DNA of 64,000 bases from an uncultured Eubacterium sp. (GCA_900552795.1 USBB01000009.1:9646-73645); one strand, 5' to 3'. Positions 1-7,658 are shown, counted from the stretch's first letter. Program-made: numbers and translations. The notes: generated by a model from the letters alone, not told the origin.

Positions 1-141
1 ACTAAAAAGCTTCGGTCCGAATCCAATTGAAAATTCTACAACAGCAATTCCGTTAGCCTTTGCAACAATAAAATGTCCAAATTCATGTATAAAAATCACA
101 ATTCCAAGCATTAACACTGCCAATATTATATTAAAAATCAA
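1..141 (-). CDS. rseP: RseP-type site-2 protease (M50), N-terminal fragment
   Basis: Only the first 47 codons lie in the window; the gene runs off the left edge. The visible part is a hydrophobic first helix carrying the zinc-metalloprotease motif HEFGH (HExxH) at about residues 20-24, as in intramembrane site-2 proteases that cleave anti-sigma factors and signal peptides within the membrane. The most likely start is a TTG that overlaps the end of dxr by 11 bases, preceded by AGGTGGAAGA. The MIFNII opening fits the family. Its place after dxr is the usual one in Firmicutes. The substrate cannot be told from this fragment. Confidence 0.9.
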   Translation of the reverse strand, partial: MIFNIILAVLMLGIVIFIHEFGHFIVAKANGIAVVEFSIGFGPKLFS

Positions 142-1285
142 TCTTCCACCTGCTTTCAATCATATCATATACACTTTTTTCAGTATCTAATATCTCCGCC
201 ACATCAGGATTTTCTATAAATTTGATATTCTCACACGCAAATTCAATTATATCCGGTATATCAAGGTATTTGATTTTCTGATTTAAAAACCAGCTCACTG
301 CAAGCTCATTTGCAGCATTAAATGCAGTCGGTATATTTCCTCCTCTTTGTGCAGATTCATACGCGAGCTTTAAGCCCTTAAACGTATCAAAATCCGGCTT
401 CTCAAATGTAATTTTTCCTAATTCATAGAAATCTATACGCTGTGTATCTAATTCTCTCCTGTGAGGATAATACAGAGCATATTGTATAGGAAGTCTCATA
501 TCCGGACTTCCAAGCTGTGCCATCACTGCTCCGTCCACAAATTCAACCATAGAATGAATTATACTCTGAGGCTGTATAACCACCTGCACTTTATCTACAG
601 ATACATCAAAAAGCCACTGTGCCTCCATAACTTCAAGGCCTTTATTAACCATCGTAGATGAATCTATCGTAATTTTTTTGCCCATAGCCCAATTAGGATG
701 ATTGAGCGCATCCGAAAGCGTAACATTTTCAAGGTCTTTTAGCTTCTTACCCCTAAATGGACCTCCCGAAGCCGTAAGAATAATTTTGCTCACTTCTCTA
801 TGATATTCTCCGTTCAAAGCCTGAAAAATTGCTGAATGTTCACTGTCCACAGGATATATGTTCACATTGTACTCTTTTGCAAGCTTCATTATGATATGTC
901 CTGCTGTCACAAGCGTCTCTTTGTTTGCAAGTGCAATATCCTTATGCGCCTTTATCGCCTCTATTGTAGGAATTATCCCCATCATTCCAACTACCGCTGT
1001 CACAACCACATCTGCACTTTCTATTGTTGCCGACTCTACAAGTCCCTCATCGCCATATACAATTTTAACCGGAATATCTGAGACAAGTAACTTAAGTTCA
1101 TCTGCCCCCTGCTTTGTCGCAGTACATGCAATGAGCGGTTTAAATTCTCTTATCTGGTCAGCCAGCTCCTTTATCCTCGTTCCTGCTGCCAGCGCAACAA
1201 CTTTCAAATCTTTATTTTTTCTTATAACATCCAAAGTCTGGGTTCCTATTGAACCGGTTGAACCCAAAAGAGATACTCCTCTCAT
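131..1285 (-). CDS. dxr: 1-deoxy-D-xylulose 5-phosphate reductoisomerase
   Basis: Catalyses the first committed step of the MEP isoprenoid pathway, DXP to MEP, using NADPH and a divalent metal in the cytosol. The 384-residue length is normal. The N-terminal Rossmann motif GSTGSIGTQTLD sits at residues 8-19, the metal-binding segment VDSEHSAIFQ in the middle, followed by TASGGPFRG and the substrate-loop motif NHPNWAMGKKITIDSSTM. The ATG has GGAGGATTAAT just upstream. It lies 44 bases after cdsA and overlaps rseP, within the pyrH-frr-uppS-cdsA-dxr-rseP operon that joins isoprenoid and phospholipid precursor supply. Confidence 0.97.
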   Translation of the reverse strand: MRGVSLLGSTGSIGTQTLDVIRKNKDLKVVALAAGTRIKELADQIREFKPLIACTATKQGADELKLLVSDIPVKIVYGDEGLVESATIESADVVVTAVVGMMGIIPTIEAIKAHKDIALANKETLVTAGHIIMKLAKEYNVNIYPVDSEHSAIFQALNGEYHREVSKIILTASGGPFRGKKLKDLENVTLSDALNHPNWAMGKKITIDSSTMVNKGLEVMEAQWLFDVSVDKVQVVIQPQSIIHSMVEFVDGAVMAQLGSPDMRLPIQYALYYPHRRELDTQRIDFYELGKITFEKPDFDTFKGLKLAYESAQRGGNIPTAFNAANELAVSWFLNQKIKYLDIPDIIEFACENIKFIENPDVAEILDTEKSVYDMIESRWKIDF

Positions 1286-1329
1286 ATTAATCCTCCATTT
1301 CTGAGCAACTTTGCTGCAATAAAACTGTT

Positions 1330-2142
1330 TTACATTATTCCGTTCATCACAATATATACTGCCCAGTACACAACTGGCGCCGTAAATATGCAGCTGTCAA
1401 ATCTGTCAAGTATTCCACCATGTCCCGGAATTATATTTCCGTAATCTTTAATTCCATAATCTCTTTTTATTGCAGACGCCGCCAAGTCACCGACTATTGA
1501 TATAAATGCTCCAAGAAAGCTTGCTGTTGTAAATACTAATACAGGATGCGCAATCACTTCCGACATTTTTGCACTTATCACAAATGCATAAACAGCTCCA
1601 AGTAATGTGGCTCCAAGTACGCCGCCAACAGCTCCCTCGATTGATTTCTTAGGAGAAAGCTTTGGAGCCATTTTGTGCTTTCCTAACAGCACACCTGTAA
1701 AATATGCAAACGTATCGTTACCCCACGATGCAATAAGAATAAGCCATACTATATATATACCATTTTCCATTGCGCGTACTTTATACATATATGAAATCAT
1801 AAATGCAACATATATAACTCCAAAAAACGCCATCATAACATTATTTGCAGTATATCTCGGAAATGTGACAACATATACGGTCATAACGGCCATAAGCATT
1901 GCTACTATAAGCAAAACATCAAAATTTTCTTTCCCTGACGCAATTAAAACATAATACATAACTGCGGTAATATATCCGCATACTGCAGGAGCACTTTTTT
2001 CAATGCCGGCCGCTTTATAGAGTTCATAGAGTCCAACGAGTGAAAGTGCAAGACACAATCCGTATGAAAACCAGCCTCCGAGTGCCAATGAAACAATAAC
2101 CAATGCTCCTATGCAAATTCCACTTATCACTCTTGTTTTCAC
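1330..2142 (-). CDS. cdsA: phosphatidate cytidylyltransferase (CDP-diglyceride synthase)
   Basis: Integral membrane enzyme that makes CDP-diacylglycerol from phosphatidic acid and CTP, the branch point for phospholipid synthesis. The 270 residues contain about eight hydrophobic segments. The C-terminal family signature is intact: SAIKRDYGIKD followed by IPGHGGILDRFDS, whose acidic residues bind metal and substrate. The ATG overlaps the uppS stop by four bases, which suggests translational coupling. Confidence 0.96.
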   Translation of the reverse strand: MKTRVISGICIGALVIVSLALGGWFSYGLCLALSLVGLYELYKAAGIEKSAPAVCGYITAVMYYVLIASGKENFDVLLIVAMLMAVMTVYVVTFPRYTANNVMMAFFGVIYVAFMISYMYKVRAMENGIYIVWLILIASWGNDTFAYFTGVLLGKHKMAPKLSPKKSIEGAVGGVLGATLLGAVYAFVISAKMSEVIAHPVLVFTTASFLGAFISIVGDLAASAIKRDYGIKDYGNIIPGHGGILDRFDSCIFTAPVVYWAVYIVMNGIM

Positions 2143-2879
2143 TTTTTATCCTCCTTTACGCCGCCAAATCTTCTGTCTGTTTTATTATATTTTTCAAAAG
2201 CTTTAATTAATTCCTCTTTATCAAAATCAGGCCATAAAACATCCGTAAAATAAAATTCTGTATATGCAAGCTGCCACGGAAGATAGTTTGACAATCTCTG
2301 CTCACCGCTTGTTCTTATAAGCAAATCAGGATCAGGTATACCTTTTGTATCCAAATTATCATTTACAAGCTCTTCTGTTATATCGCAGACATCAAGCTCC
2401 CCTGTCTTTATCTTCCCGGCAATTTTTTTTATGCTTCTTGTTATCTCATCTCTTCCGCCATAATTAATTGCTATGGTAAATGTAAGACCTGTATTGTCCT
2501 TTGTCTTTTCCTCTAAATTTTCTATGCTCTTTATTATATCATCACTTAATTCTTCTCTTTTGCCAATAACTTTACATCGCACATTATTTTTCATAGACTT
2601 CTTAACACAGTCTTTAAGATAAGTTCTTAAAATTCCCATAAGTGTGTCAACTTCGTCCTTAGAGCGCTTCCAGTTTTCCGTTGAAAATGCATATACGGTA
2701 AAATATTTCACACCAAGCTCGTCGACTATTTCAAGCATATCCTCAACTACCTTACTTCCGACTTTATGTCCGTATGTTCTTGGCATCAAACGTTTTTTAG
2801 CCCATCTGCCGTTACCGTCTAAAATAACAGCAACATGATTAGGTATCTTCAAACCTAATTGTTCGTTAAATATATCCAT
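2139..2879 (-). CDS. uppS: isoprenyl transferase (undecaprenyl diphosphate synthase)
   Basis: cis-Prenyltransferase that condenses isopentenyl diphosphate onto farnesyl diphosphate to give the C55 carrier lipid for peptidoglycan. The signature VAVILDGNGRWAKKR, with its catalytic Asp, is near residues 14-28, and the C-terminal PDLLIRTSGEQRLSNYLPWQ motif is complete. An upstream in-frame ATG exists, but the Shine-Dalgarno TGAGGATTTTT fits the ATG at 2879 (MDIFNEQ, 246 aa). The bases before this start are identical to those before the MltG-like gene at 54067. A hairpin lies between frr and this gene. Confidence 0.96.
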   Translation of the reverse strand: MDIFNEQLGLKIPNHVAVILDGNGRWAKKRLMPRTYGHKVGSKVVEDMLEIVDELGVKYFTVYAFSTENWKRSKDEVDTLMGILRTYLKDCVKKSMKNNVRCKVIGKREELSDDIIKSIENLEEKTKDNTGLTFTIAINYGGRDEITRSIKKIAGKIKTGELDVCDITEELVNDNLDTKGIPDPDLLIRTSGEQRLSNYLPWQLAYTEFYFTDVLWPDFDKEELIKAFEKYNKTDRRFGGVKEDKK

Positions 2880-2897
2880 AAAAATCCTCATTCCGCA
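2877..2897 (-). repeat. Shine-Dalgarno-bearing repeat motif, uppS copy
   Basis: Read on the minus strand this is TGCGGAATGAGGATTTTT followed directly by the uppS ATG. All 21 bases recur unchanged at 54065-54085 before an unrelated gene. Shorter versions occur before fliG and the glgB homologue. Confidence 0.6.
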
Positions 2898-2917
2898 TGT
2901 TTTATTTTTCAAGACAA

Positions 2918-2958
2918 AATCCGTAGAAACCGGTGCGGCACCGATAATCCTACGGATT
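2918..2958 (-). repeat. frr-uppS intercistronic hairpin
   Basis: Inverted repeat with outer arms ATCCGTAG and CTACGGAT and an inner CGGTGC/GCACCG stem. On the transcript the right arm is followed by TTTTGTC, a weak uridine tract. It could be a leaky terminator, an RNA-stability element or a dispersed repeat. It is the only notable structure between frr and uppS. Confidence 0.55.
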
Positions 2959-2964
2959 ACACTG

Positions 2965-3516
2965 TTATACTGTAAGAATTTCTTTTGATTTTTCTTCTAT
3001 AGCCTTGTCAATCTCACTGATATACTTGTCTGTAAGAGTCTGAACTTCATTTTCATAGTTCTTTAACTCATCATCTGATATCTCATTAGCCTTGTTCTGC
3101 TTTTTAAACAAATCGTTTGCATCTCGTCTTATATTGCGGACTGCAACCTTTGCATTATCACCTTTTTTCTTAACATCCTTAGCAAGCTCTTTACGTCTGT
3201 CCTCTGTAAGCTCAGGAAATACCAAACGTATAACCTTTCCGTCATTATTCGGAGTGATACCCAGATCAGATATCATAATAGCCTTCTCAATATCTTTGAT
3301 AAGACTGCTCTCCCATGGCTGTATCTGAATCATTCTCGCTTCAGGCACAGAAACGTTAGCTACCTGCTGAAGCGCTGTAGGTGTTCCATAATAATCAACC
3401 TTAATTTTATCAAGCACATGAGGATTAGCTCTTCCTGCTCTTATTGAAACATACTCCTCTCTAAGTGCGTCAACTGACTTTATCATCTTCTCTTCAAATT
3501 CTTTAATTTCGCTCAT
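2965..3516 (-). CDS. frr: ribosome recycling factor
   Basis: Releases post-termination ribosomes from mRNA together with EF-G. The protein is 183 residues, standard length, with the conserved segments SIRAGRANPHVLDKI, VPEARMIQIQPWE and PELTEDRRKELAK, and a C-terminal helix continuing the three-helix bundle. Two adjacent ATGs exist; the second (3516) has better spacing from GGAGG. It lies between pyrH and uppS, the conserved position in Firmicutes. Confidence 0.97.
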   Translation of the reverse strand: MSEIKEFEEKMIKSVDALREEYVSIRAGRANPHVLDKIKVDYYGTPTALQQVANVSVPEARMIQIQPWESSLIKDIEKAIMISDLGITPNNDGKVIRLVFPELTEDRRKELAKDVKKKGDNAKVAVRNIRRDANDLFKKQNKANEISDDELKNYENEVQTLTDKYISEIDKAIEEKSKEILTV

Positions 3517-3582
3517 CATTAACCTCCGCAGCGTTCTTTTTTTTATTTTTATAGTATTTTTTATATCATGTTTTAACTATTT

Positions 3583-4290
3583 TTAATCTACGGTAACTAT
3601 CGTTCCGTTAAATTTGCCGGTCATCGCATTTACTATACTATTCTCTTCATTAAGACCGAATACCATTAAAGGCATTTTGTTTTCCATGCACATAACAGAA
3701 GCAGTCATATCAATAACGCCAAGCTTCTTTTCTACAACCTCTGATATTGACAATTCATCATATTTCTTAGCACAAGGATTAATCTTAGGATCACTGTCGT
3801 ATACTCCGTCAATAGCCTTTGCAAGAAGAATTGCATCTGCATCCATCTCTATAGCTCTAAGCACAACACCTGTATCTGTTGAGAAATAAGGGTGCCCCGT
3901 GCCGCCTGCAAAAAATACAACAATACCTCTTTCAAAATATTTGTTGGCTCTGTCCTTAGAAAACAGCTTTGTCATGCTTCCGCATTCAAACGGAGTCAAT
4001 ATGTTAGTTTTAAGTCCCTCTGAGCGGAATATTTCAGACACATAAATGCAGTTCATAACAGTTGCAAGCATACCAATCTGATCCGCTTTAGTTCTGTCTA
4101 TATTGTCATTTGAGCGTCCTCTCCAATAATTGCCTCCGCCAATAACAATTCCCACATCAATTCCTTTATCAATAATCTGCTTTACCTGTCCTGCTATATC
4201 AGCGATAAGTTCGTCATCATAACCTGACTTATTTGCACCGGCTAAAGCTTCTCCGCTAAGCTTAAGAATTACTCTTTTCAAATCTTTCAT
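3583..4290 (-). CDS. pyrH: UMP kinase
   Basis: Phosphorylates UMP to UDP with ATP; an amino-acid-kinase-fold hexamer of the cytosol. Seen in the sequence: the N-terminal VILKLSGEALAG phosphate-binding motif, GIVIGGGNYWRG, and the nucleotide-binding stretch FAGGTGHPYFSTDTG. Starting at the ATG at 4290 (MKDLKRVILK, after TGAGGTGCATT) gives 235 residues, the usual size. It lies 15 bases after the bactofilin gene and 66 bases before frr. Confidence 0.96.
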   Translation of the reverse strand: MKDLKRVILKLSGEALAGANKSGYDDELIADIAGQVKQIIDKGIDVGIVIGGGNYWRGRSNDNIDRTKADQIGMLATVMNCIYVSEIFRSEGLKTNILTPFECGSMTKLFSKDRANKYFERGIVVFFAGGTGHPYFSTDTGVVLRAIEMDADAILLAKAIDGVYDSDPKINPCAKKYDELSISEVVEKKLGVIDMTASVMCMENKMPLMVFGLNEENSIVNAMTGKFNGTIVTVD

Positions 4291-4305
4291 AATGCACCTC
4301 AAAAA

Positions 4306-4986
4306 TCATTTCTTTTTTGTATTTATTCCGAAAATCTCATCTGTATTGATATCAGAATAACACTGTGAACATCTTCCGTCGATAGTAGCTCCGTTATTAA
4401 CCTGAACTGTCTTTGATTTGATATCACCTACAATAACAGCTGTTGAATCTACAATAACAGGCCCCTTTATATCAATATCACCTTTTACGGCTCCCGCAAT
4501 AACTGCGGATGATGCCGAAATATTACCTAAAACAACCGTATCCTGCCCTATTTTAACAGAAGCTCTTGAAGTCAGGTTCCCATCTATCTTTGCACCATCT
4601 GCAAAAATCTCCTCTGCACTTGAATCACCTGTAATAGAACCACTGACTGTAAGTTTTCCTTTACACGTGACATTTCCCGAAATCCTGCCATACACATCTA
4701 TAGAACCTGGTGATGACAAATCGCCGGTTACTACAAGTCCCTGTGTTATGACCGAAGTCTCGTCCGATATAATGTTTTCTTTATCATTATTATCGTTTGA
4801 ACTTTTAGTATGTTCCACACTTTCTTCAGCAGCATATGGCGGATTAGATTTCTCAGTCTGTACATCATTCACATTAACATCTAATGTATTAACCATAAAA
4901 TCCTCATTATCGCTATTTTTTGCAATATCGCCCAAATCGCCGGCTGTTTCTGACAAATCTTCTTTAAAATCTTTAAAAAATCCCAT
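4306..4986 (-). CDS. bactofilin-family polymer-forming protein
   Basis: Predicted cytoskeletal or scaffold protein that would polymerise as a right-handed beta-helix. Residues about 75-205 form the bactofilin core, a run of short beta-strand repeats (VTGDLSSPGSIDVYG, KLTVSGSITG, KIDGNLTSRASVKIG and so on). The first 70 residues are charged and low in complexity, with an N-terminal MGFFKDFKED helix that may contact the membrane. The start at 4986 is fixed by GGAGGATTTTG. It is the first gene after its own promoter and heads the pyrH-frr-uppS-cdsA-dxr operon, a context suggesting a link to envelope synthesis or shape (inference). Confidence 0.88.
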   Translation of the reverse strand: MGFFKDFKEDLSETAGDLGDIAKNSDNEDFMVNTLDVNVNDVQTEKSNPPYAAEESVEHTKSSNDNNDKENIISDETSVITQGLVVTGDLSSPGSIDVYGRISGNVTCKGKLTVSGSITGDSSAEEIFADGAKIDGNLTSRASVKIGQDTVVLGNISASSAVIAGAVKGDIDIKGPVIVDSTAVIVGDIKSKTVQVNNGATIDGRCSQCYSDINTDEIFGINTKKK

Positions 4987-5026
4987 CAAAATCCTCCATC
5001 GGTTCACATTTTGACACTTGCGCTTA

Positions 5027-5055
5027 ATTATAACATAAAAAGTCGAATATTAGAA
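5027..5055 (-). promoter_or_regulatory. sigma-A-like promoter for the bactofilin-pyrH operon
   Basis: On the minus strand there is a perfect -10 TATAAT (5027-5032) with an extended TGT before it. The -35 (TTCTAA, 17-base spacer) is poor. The site lies between the tsf terminator and the bactofilin start, about 40 bases upstream of the coding region. Confidence 0.7.
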
Positions 5056-5091
5056 GTAGGTTAATAAAATAAATATTAAAAACCCATAAAA

Positions 5092-5150
5092 ATACCCCCT
5101 TTCCGATAAACAGTTTTTGTGATTTCAACTGTCTGCCTGAAAGGGGGTAT
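5092..5150 (-). terminator. rho-independent terminator of rpsB-tsf
   Basis: A 12-base perfect outer stem, ATACCCCCTTTC against GAAAGGGGGTAT, encloses a smaller ACAGTT/AACTGT stem. On the transcript it is followed by TTTTTATGGGTTTTT. It starts 24 bases after the tsf stop codon. Confidence 0.9.
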
Positions 5151-5173
5151 ATTCAATCTGTTTTTTGTGTCAA

Positions 5174-6100
5174 TTAACCAAGCTGTGCTGCAACTTCTGC
5201 TGCAAAATCTTCATTCTTCTTCTCAAGACCTTCGCCTGTCTCAAAACGTACGAACTTCTTAATCTTTATGTTAGCACCGTTAGCCTTTGCAACTGCTGCT
5301 ACATATGCAGCAACACTCTGCTTGCCGTCCTCTGCCTTAACATAAACCTGATCAAGAAGGCAGATTTCCTTTAATTCCTTGTTAACACGTCCCTTAACCA
5401 TACCTTCGATTATCTTATCGTTAGCATCCGGCTTTTCAACCTTAGCTGCTGCTGTAAGGATTTCTGTCTCTTTTGCAATATATTCAGCATCAACTTCATC
5501 TCTGCTTGTATAAACAGGCTTTAAAGCTGCTGCCTGCATAGCTACATTCTTAGCCATCTCTTCTATTTCAGCATTAACAACGTCTGTCTCAACGTCAACC
5601 AAAACACCAATCTTTCCGCCCATATGAATATATGAAGCCACAAAACCATTTTCAGCCTGCATCTGTGCAAATCTTCTAATCTTAAGGTTCTCACCGATAA
5701 CAGCTACCTGACTTGCAAGTTCATCTGCAACTGTCTTTGAAGTATCACCAGCCCAGCTCTCTGCAAGAAATGCATCTATATCCGCAGCTGTTGTTGTAAG
5801 TGCCTGTGCTGCTACTGCATCAACATAAGCATTGAAATCGTTATTCTTTGCAACGAAGTCTGTCTCTGAATTAACTTCTACGATTGCTGCCTTATTGCCG
5901 TCCACAGCTACCTTTACAATACCTTCTGCTGCTATTCTTCCTGACTTTTTAGCTGCCTTTGCCATACCGTTCTCTCTTAAGTATTCTACAGCCTTGTCCA
6001 TATCGCCGTCTGTGTTTGCAAGAGCTTTCTTACAATCCATCATACCTGCGCCTGTCATTTCTCTTAACTCTTTTACCATTGCTGCTGTTACTGCTGCCAT
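5174..6100 (-). CDS. tsf: translation elongation factor Ts
   Basis: Guanine nucleotide exchange factor for EF-Tu. Length 308 aa. The N-terminal UBA-like domain reads VKELREMTGAGMMDCKKAL, and the core signature NSETDFVAKNNDF follows at about residues 76-88. The C-terminal VRFETGEGLEKKNEDFA is also typical. The ATG is preceded by GGAGGAACTATCAA. It follows rpsB after 132 bases that contain a terminator-like hairpin, and a strong terminator lies downstream. Confidence 0.98.
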   Translation of the reverse strand: MAAVTAAMVKELREMTGAGMMDCKKALANTDGDMDKAVEYLRENGMAKAAKKSGRIAAEGIVKVAVDGNKAAIVEVNSETDFVAKNNDFNAYVDAVAAQALTTTAADIDAFLAESWAGDTSKTVADELASQVAVIGENLKIRRFAQMQAENGFVASYIHMGGKIGVLVDVETDVVNAEIEEMAKNVAMQAAALKPVYTSRDEVDAEYIAKETEILTAAAKVEKPDANDKIIEGMVKGRVNKELKEICLLDQVYVKAEDGKQSVAAYVAAVAKANGANIKIKKFVRFETGEGLEKKNEDFAAEVAAQLG

Positions 6101-6142
6101 TTGATAGTTCCTCCATTTTTTAATGTTTTTATTCCAAAAAAT

Positions 6143-6170
6143 GCTTCAACCTGCATTTTCAGGCTGAAGC
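6143..6170 (-). terminator. intercistronic terminator/attenuator between rpsB and tsf
   Basis: Stem GCTTCAGCCTG/CAGGTTGAAGC (11 positions, one G-U pair) with a six-base loop, followed on the transcript by ATTTTTTGG. It looks like an intrinsic terminator. Because tsf has no obvious promoter of its own, it probably acts partially, lowering tsf expression relative to rpsB. Confidence 0.75.
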
Positions 6171-6232
6171 ACCTTTTAAACTTCAGTTTATTTTTAAACA
6201 AACATGTATAAAAGCAAATTATAATTTTATAA

Positions 6233-6982
6233 TTATGCCTCTTCTACTACCTCTGCTTCATCTGCCTCTGCCTCAAAATCAGCTGCTTCCAAAGCTTCTG
6301 CACCCTGATTAACTTCGATAACTGCATCAGCCATCTTAGCTACAATTAACTTAACAGCTCTGATTGCATCATCGTTACCAGGAATAACATAATCTAATTC
6401 ATCAGGATCACAGTTAGTATCTGCGATACCAATTAACTTAATTCCAAGTGCGTGTGCTTCCTGTACACAAATTCTTTCTTTCTTAGGATCTACAATAAAG
6501 ATTGCATCTGGAAGTTTCTTCATTTCCTTGATACCACCAAGGTTCTTCTGAAGCTTTTCAAGCTCTTTCTTTAAGTTGATAACTTCTTTCTTAGGAAGAA
6601 CATCGAATGTTCCGTCTTCCTGCATAGTTTCGATTTCTTTAAGTCTCTCGATTCTGCTGCGAATTGTCTTAAAGTTAGTAAGCATACCGCCTAACCATCT
6701 CTCATTAACATAGAACATACCGCAACGTGTTGCCTCTGTAGCAATAGCATCCTGAGCCTGCTTCTTTGTACCAACGAAAAGAATTGTACCACCGTCAGCC
6801 ACGATATCAGAAACCGCCTTATAAGCTTCATCAACCTTACCTACTGACTTCTGTAAATCGATAATATGAATACCGTTTCTTTCTGTGTAGATGTACTCTG
6901 CCATCTTAGGGTTCCATCTTCTTGTCTGATGTCCAAAGTGAACACCTGCTTCAAGTAACTGCTTCATTGAAATTACGCTCAT
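6233..6982 (-). CDS. rpsB: 30S ribosomal protein S2
   Basis: Small-subunit protein bound late in assembly. The N-terminus MSVISMKQLLEAGVHFGHQT and the segments RWNPKMAEYIYTERNG, NERWLGGMLTNF and IVDPKKERICVQEA are diagnostic. The 249 residues end in a Glu/Ala-rich acidic tail. The start is fixed by GGAGGTATTAAA. It is first in an rpsB-tsf operon with a strong promoter and a structured leader. Confidence 0.98.
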   Translation of the reverse strand: MSVISMKQLLEAGVHFGHQTRRWNPKMAEYIYTERNGIHIIDLQKSVGKVDEAYKAVSDIVADGGTILFVGTKKQAQDAIATEATRCGMFYVNERWLGGMLTNFKTIRSRIERLKEIETMQEDGTFDVLPKKEVINLKKELEKLQKNLGGIKEMKKLPDAIFIVDPKKERICVQEAHALGIKLIGIADTNCDPDELDYVIPGNDDAIRAVKLIVAKMADAVIEVNQGAEALEAADFEAEADEAEVVEEA

Positions 6983-7089
6983 TTTAATACCTCCACTGGT
7001 TATTTAATCTTTTGCCGACTTCAACTTTCACGGCCACCGGCGCGTAAACCGGCACCAGCCGAAAAATCCATCTGCATGTTTTTTACACG
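6983..7089 (-). promoter_or_regulatory. structured 5' leader of rpsB
   Basis: About 105 bases of untranslated leader between the promoter and rpsB. It contains a GC-rich block with GGTGCCGG and CGCCGGTGGCC complementarity that can fold in alternative ways, unlike the AT-rich surroundings. Autogenous control by S2 is known for rpsB leaders in bacteria. Whether this leader binds S2 is inference. Confidence 0.45.
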
Positions 7090-7095
7090 CTGACC

Positions 7096-7124
7096 ATTAT
7101 AACAACTTGTCATAAATAAATCAA
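7096..7124 (-). promoter_or_regulatory. strong sigma-A promoter of rpsB-tsf
   Basis: -35 TTGATT (7119-7124), a 17-base spacer, an extended -10 TGT and a perfect TATAAT (7096-7101). The -35 starts seven bases past the stop codon of the MltG-like gene, so the fla/che operon appears able to read through into rpsB. Confidence 0.88.
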
Positions 7125-7130
7125 GTACTT

Positions 7131-7658
7131 TTATTCTGTTCTTGTAATAATTTTTGCAATATTCTCATATGTATCACCTTTAGTGATGTCGTAAACGCCT
7201 TCTTTTATCTTAGTTGAATAACCGGACTCCGCCATATATTTTGTAAATTCTTCTTTATTATCAATAACACCTGCCCTGTACAGGATATCTGCCGCCTGTA
7301 TGGCAGAGTAAACATTCTTTATGGTAATGCTTACATTTTCCGCCTTTTCCTTATCTAAAGTATGAGCTTCTGTTTTCACCTCGCTGGTCTGGGCATTACT
7401 TTCATTTTCTGAATTATTCTTCTCTGTACCATCCGTCGTTTCTTTTGTTTCCCCATTTGATGCAGACGGACTTTCTGTCTCACCTGTACCGCTTTCACTT
7501 TCCTTCGTATAAGCAATAACCGAGCCCTGCGTTTCCTTATTTGTCTCATGTACTTTGCTTTGCGCACTCATACTGCTTACATTATAAGCTATTGTCAAAA
7601 TAAGCGTCGCCACTATAAGGCCGACGCCGATTCCTTTAAGATAATATTTTAATTTCAT
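7131..7658 (-). CDS. membrane-anchored protein with MltG-like (LysM-like) C-terminal domain
   Basis: 175 residues. There is an N-terminal membrane segment (residues 8-25), then about 70 residues of Ser/Thr/Glu/Asn-rich linker. The C-terminal domain (about 105-175) contains NVYSAIQAADILYRAGVI and KIKEGVYDITKGDTYENIAK, the pattern of the LysM-like domain preceding the YceG catalytic domain in MltG transglycosylases. No catalytic YceG domain follows, so enzyme activity is unlikely; a peptidoglycan-linked role is inferred. It is last in the fla/che transcript. The start at 7658 follows GGAGATAACT. A related protein lies at 53693-54067. Confidence 0.72.
   Translation of the reverse strand: MKLKYYLKGIGVGLIVATLILTIAYNVSSMSAQSKVHETNKETQGSVIAYTKESESGTGETESPSASNGETKETTDGTEKNNSENESNAQTSEVKTEAHTLDKEKAENVSITIKNVYSAIQAADILYRAGVIDNKEEFTKYMAESGYSTKIKEGVYDITKGDTYENIAKIITRTE

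Noticed and set aside
2880..2912. Longer UppS starting at 2912
   Set aside because: Contains the repeat motif and the ribosome site for the ATG at 2879; the family starts close to MDIFNEQ.
4418..5014. Long plus-strand open frame opposite the bactofilin gene
   Set aside because: It mirrors a well-supported beta-helix gene, has Ser/Thr/Ile-rich shadow composition, lacks a ribosome site and matches no family. The same holds for other plus-strand frames such as 858-1304, 13739-13999, 27020-27553 and 61314-61817.
5174..6100. Plus-strand Ala-rich frame opposite tsf
   Set aside because: EF-Ts is certain on the minus strand, and the plus-strand frame is its reverse-complement shadow.
7376..7567. 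Minus-strand 63-residue Arg/Lys-rich frame
   Set aside because: It is an alternate frame of the low-complexity linker in the MltG-like gene; the composition reflects codon shadowing. The frames at 14880-15113, 10646-10849, 32385-32576 and 52302-52502 are rejected for the same reason.
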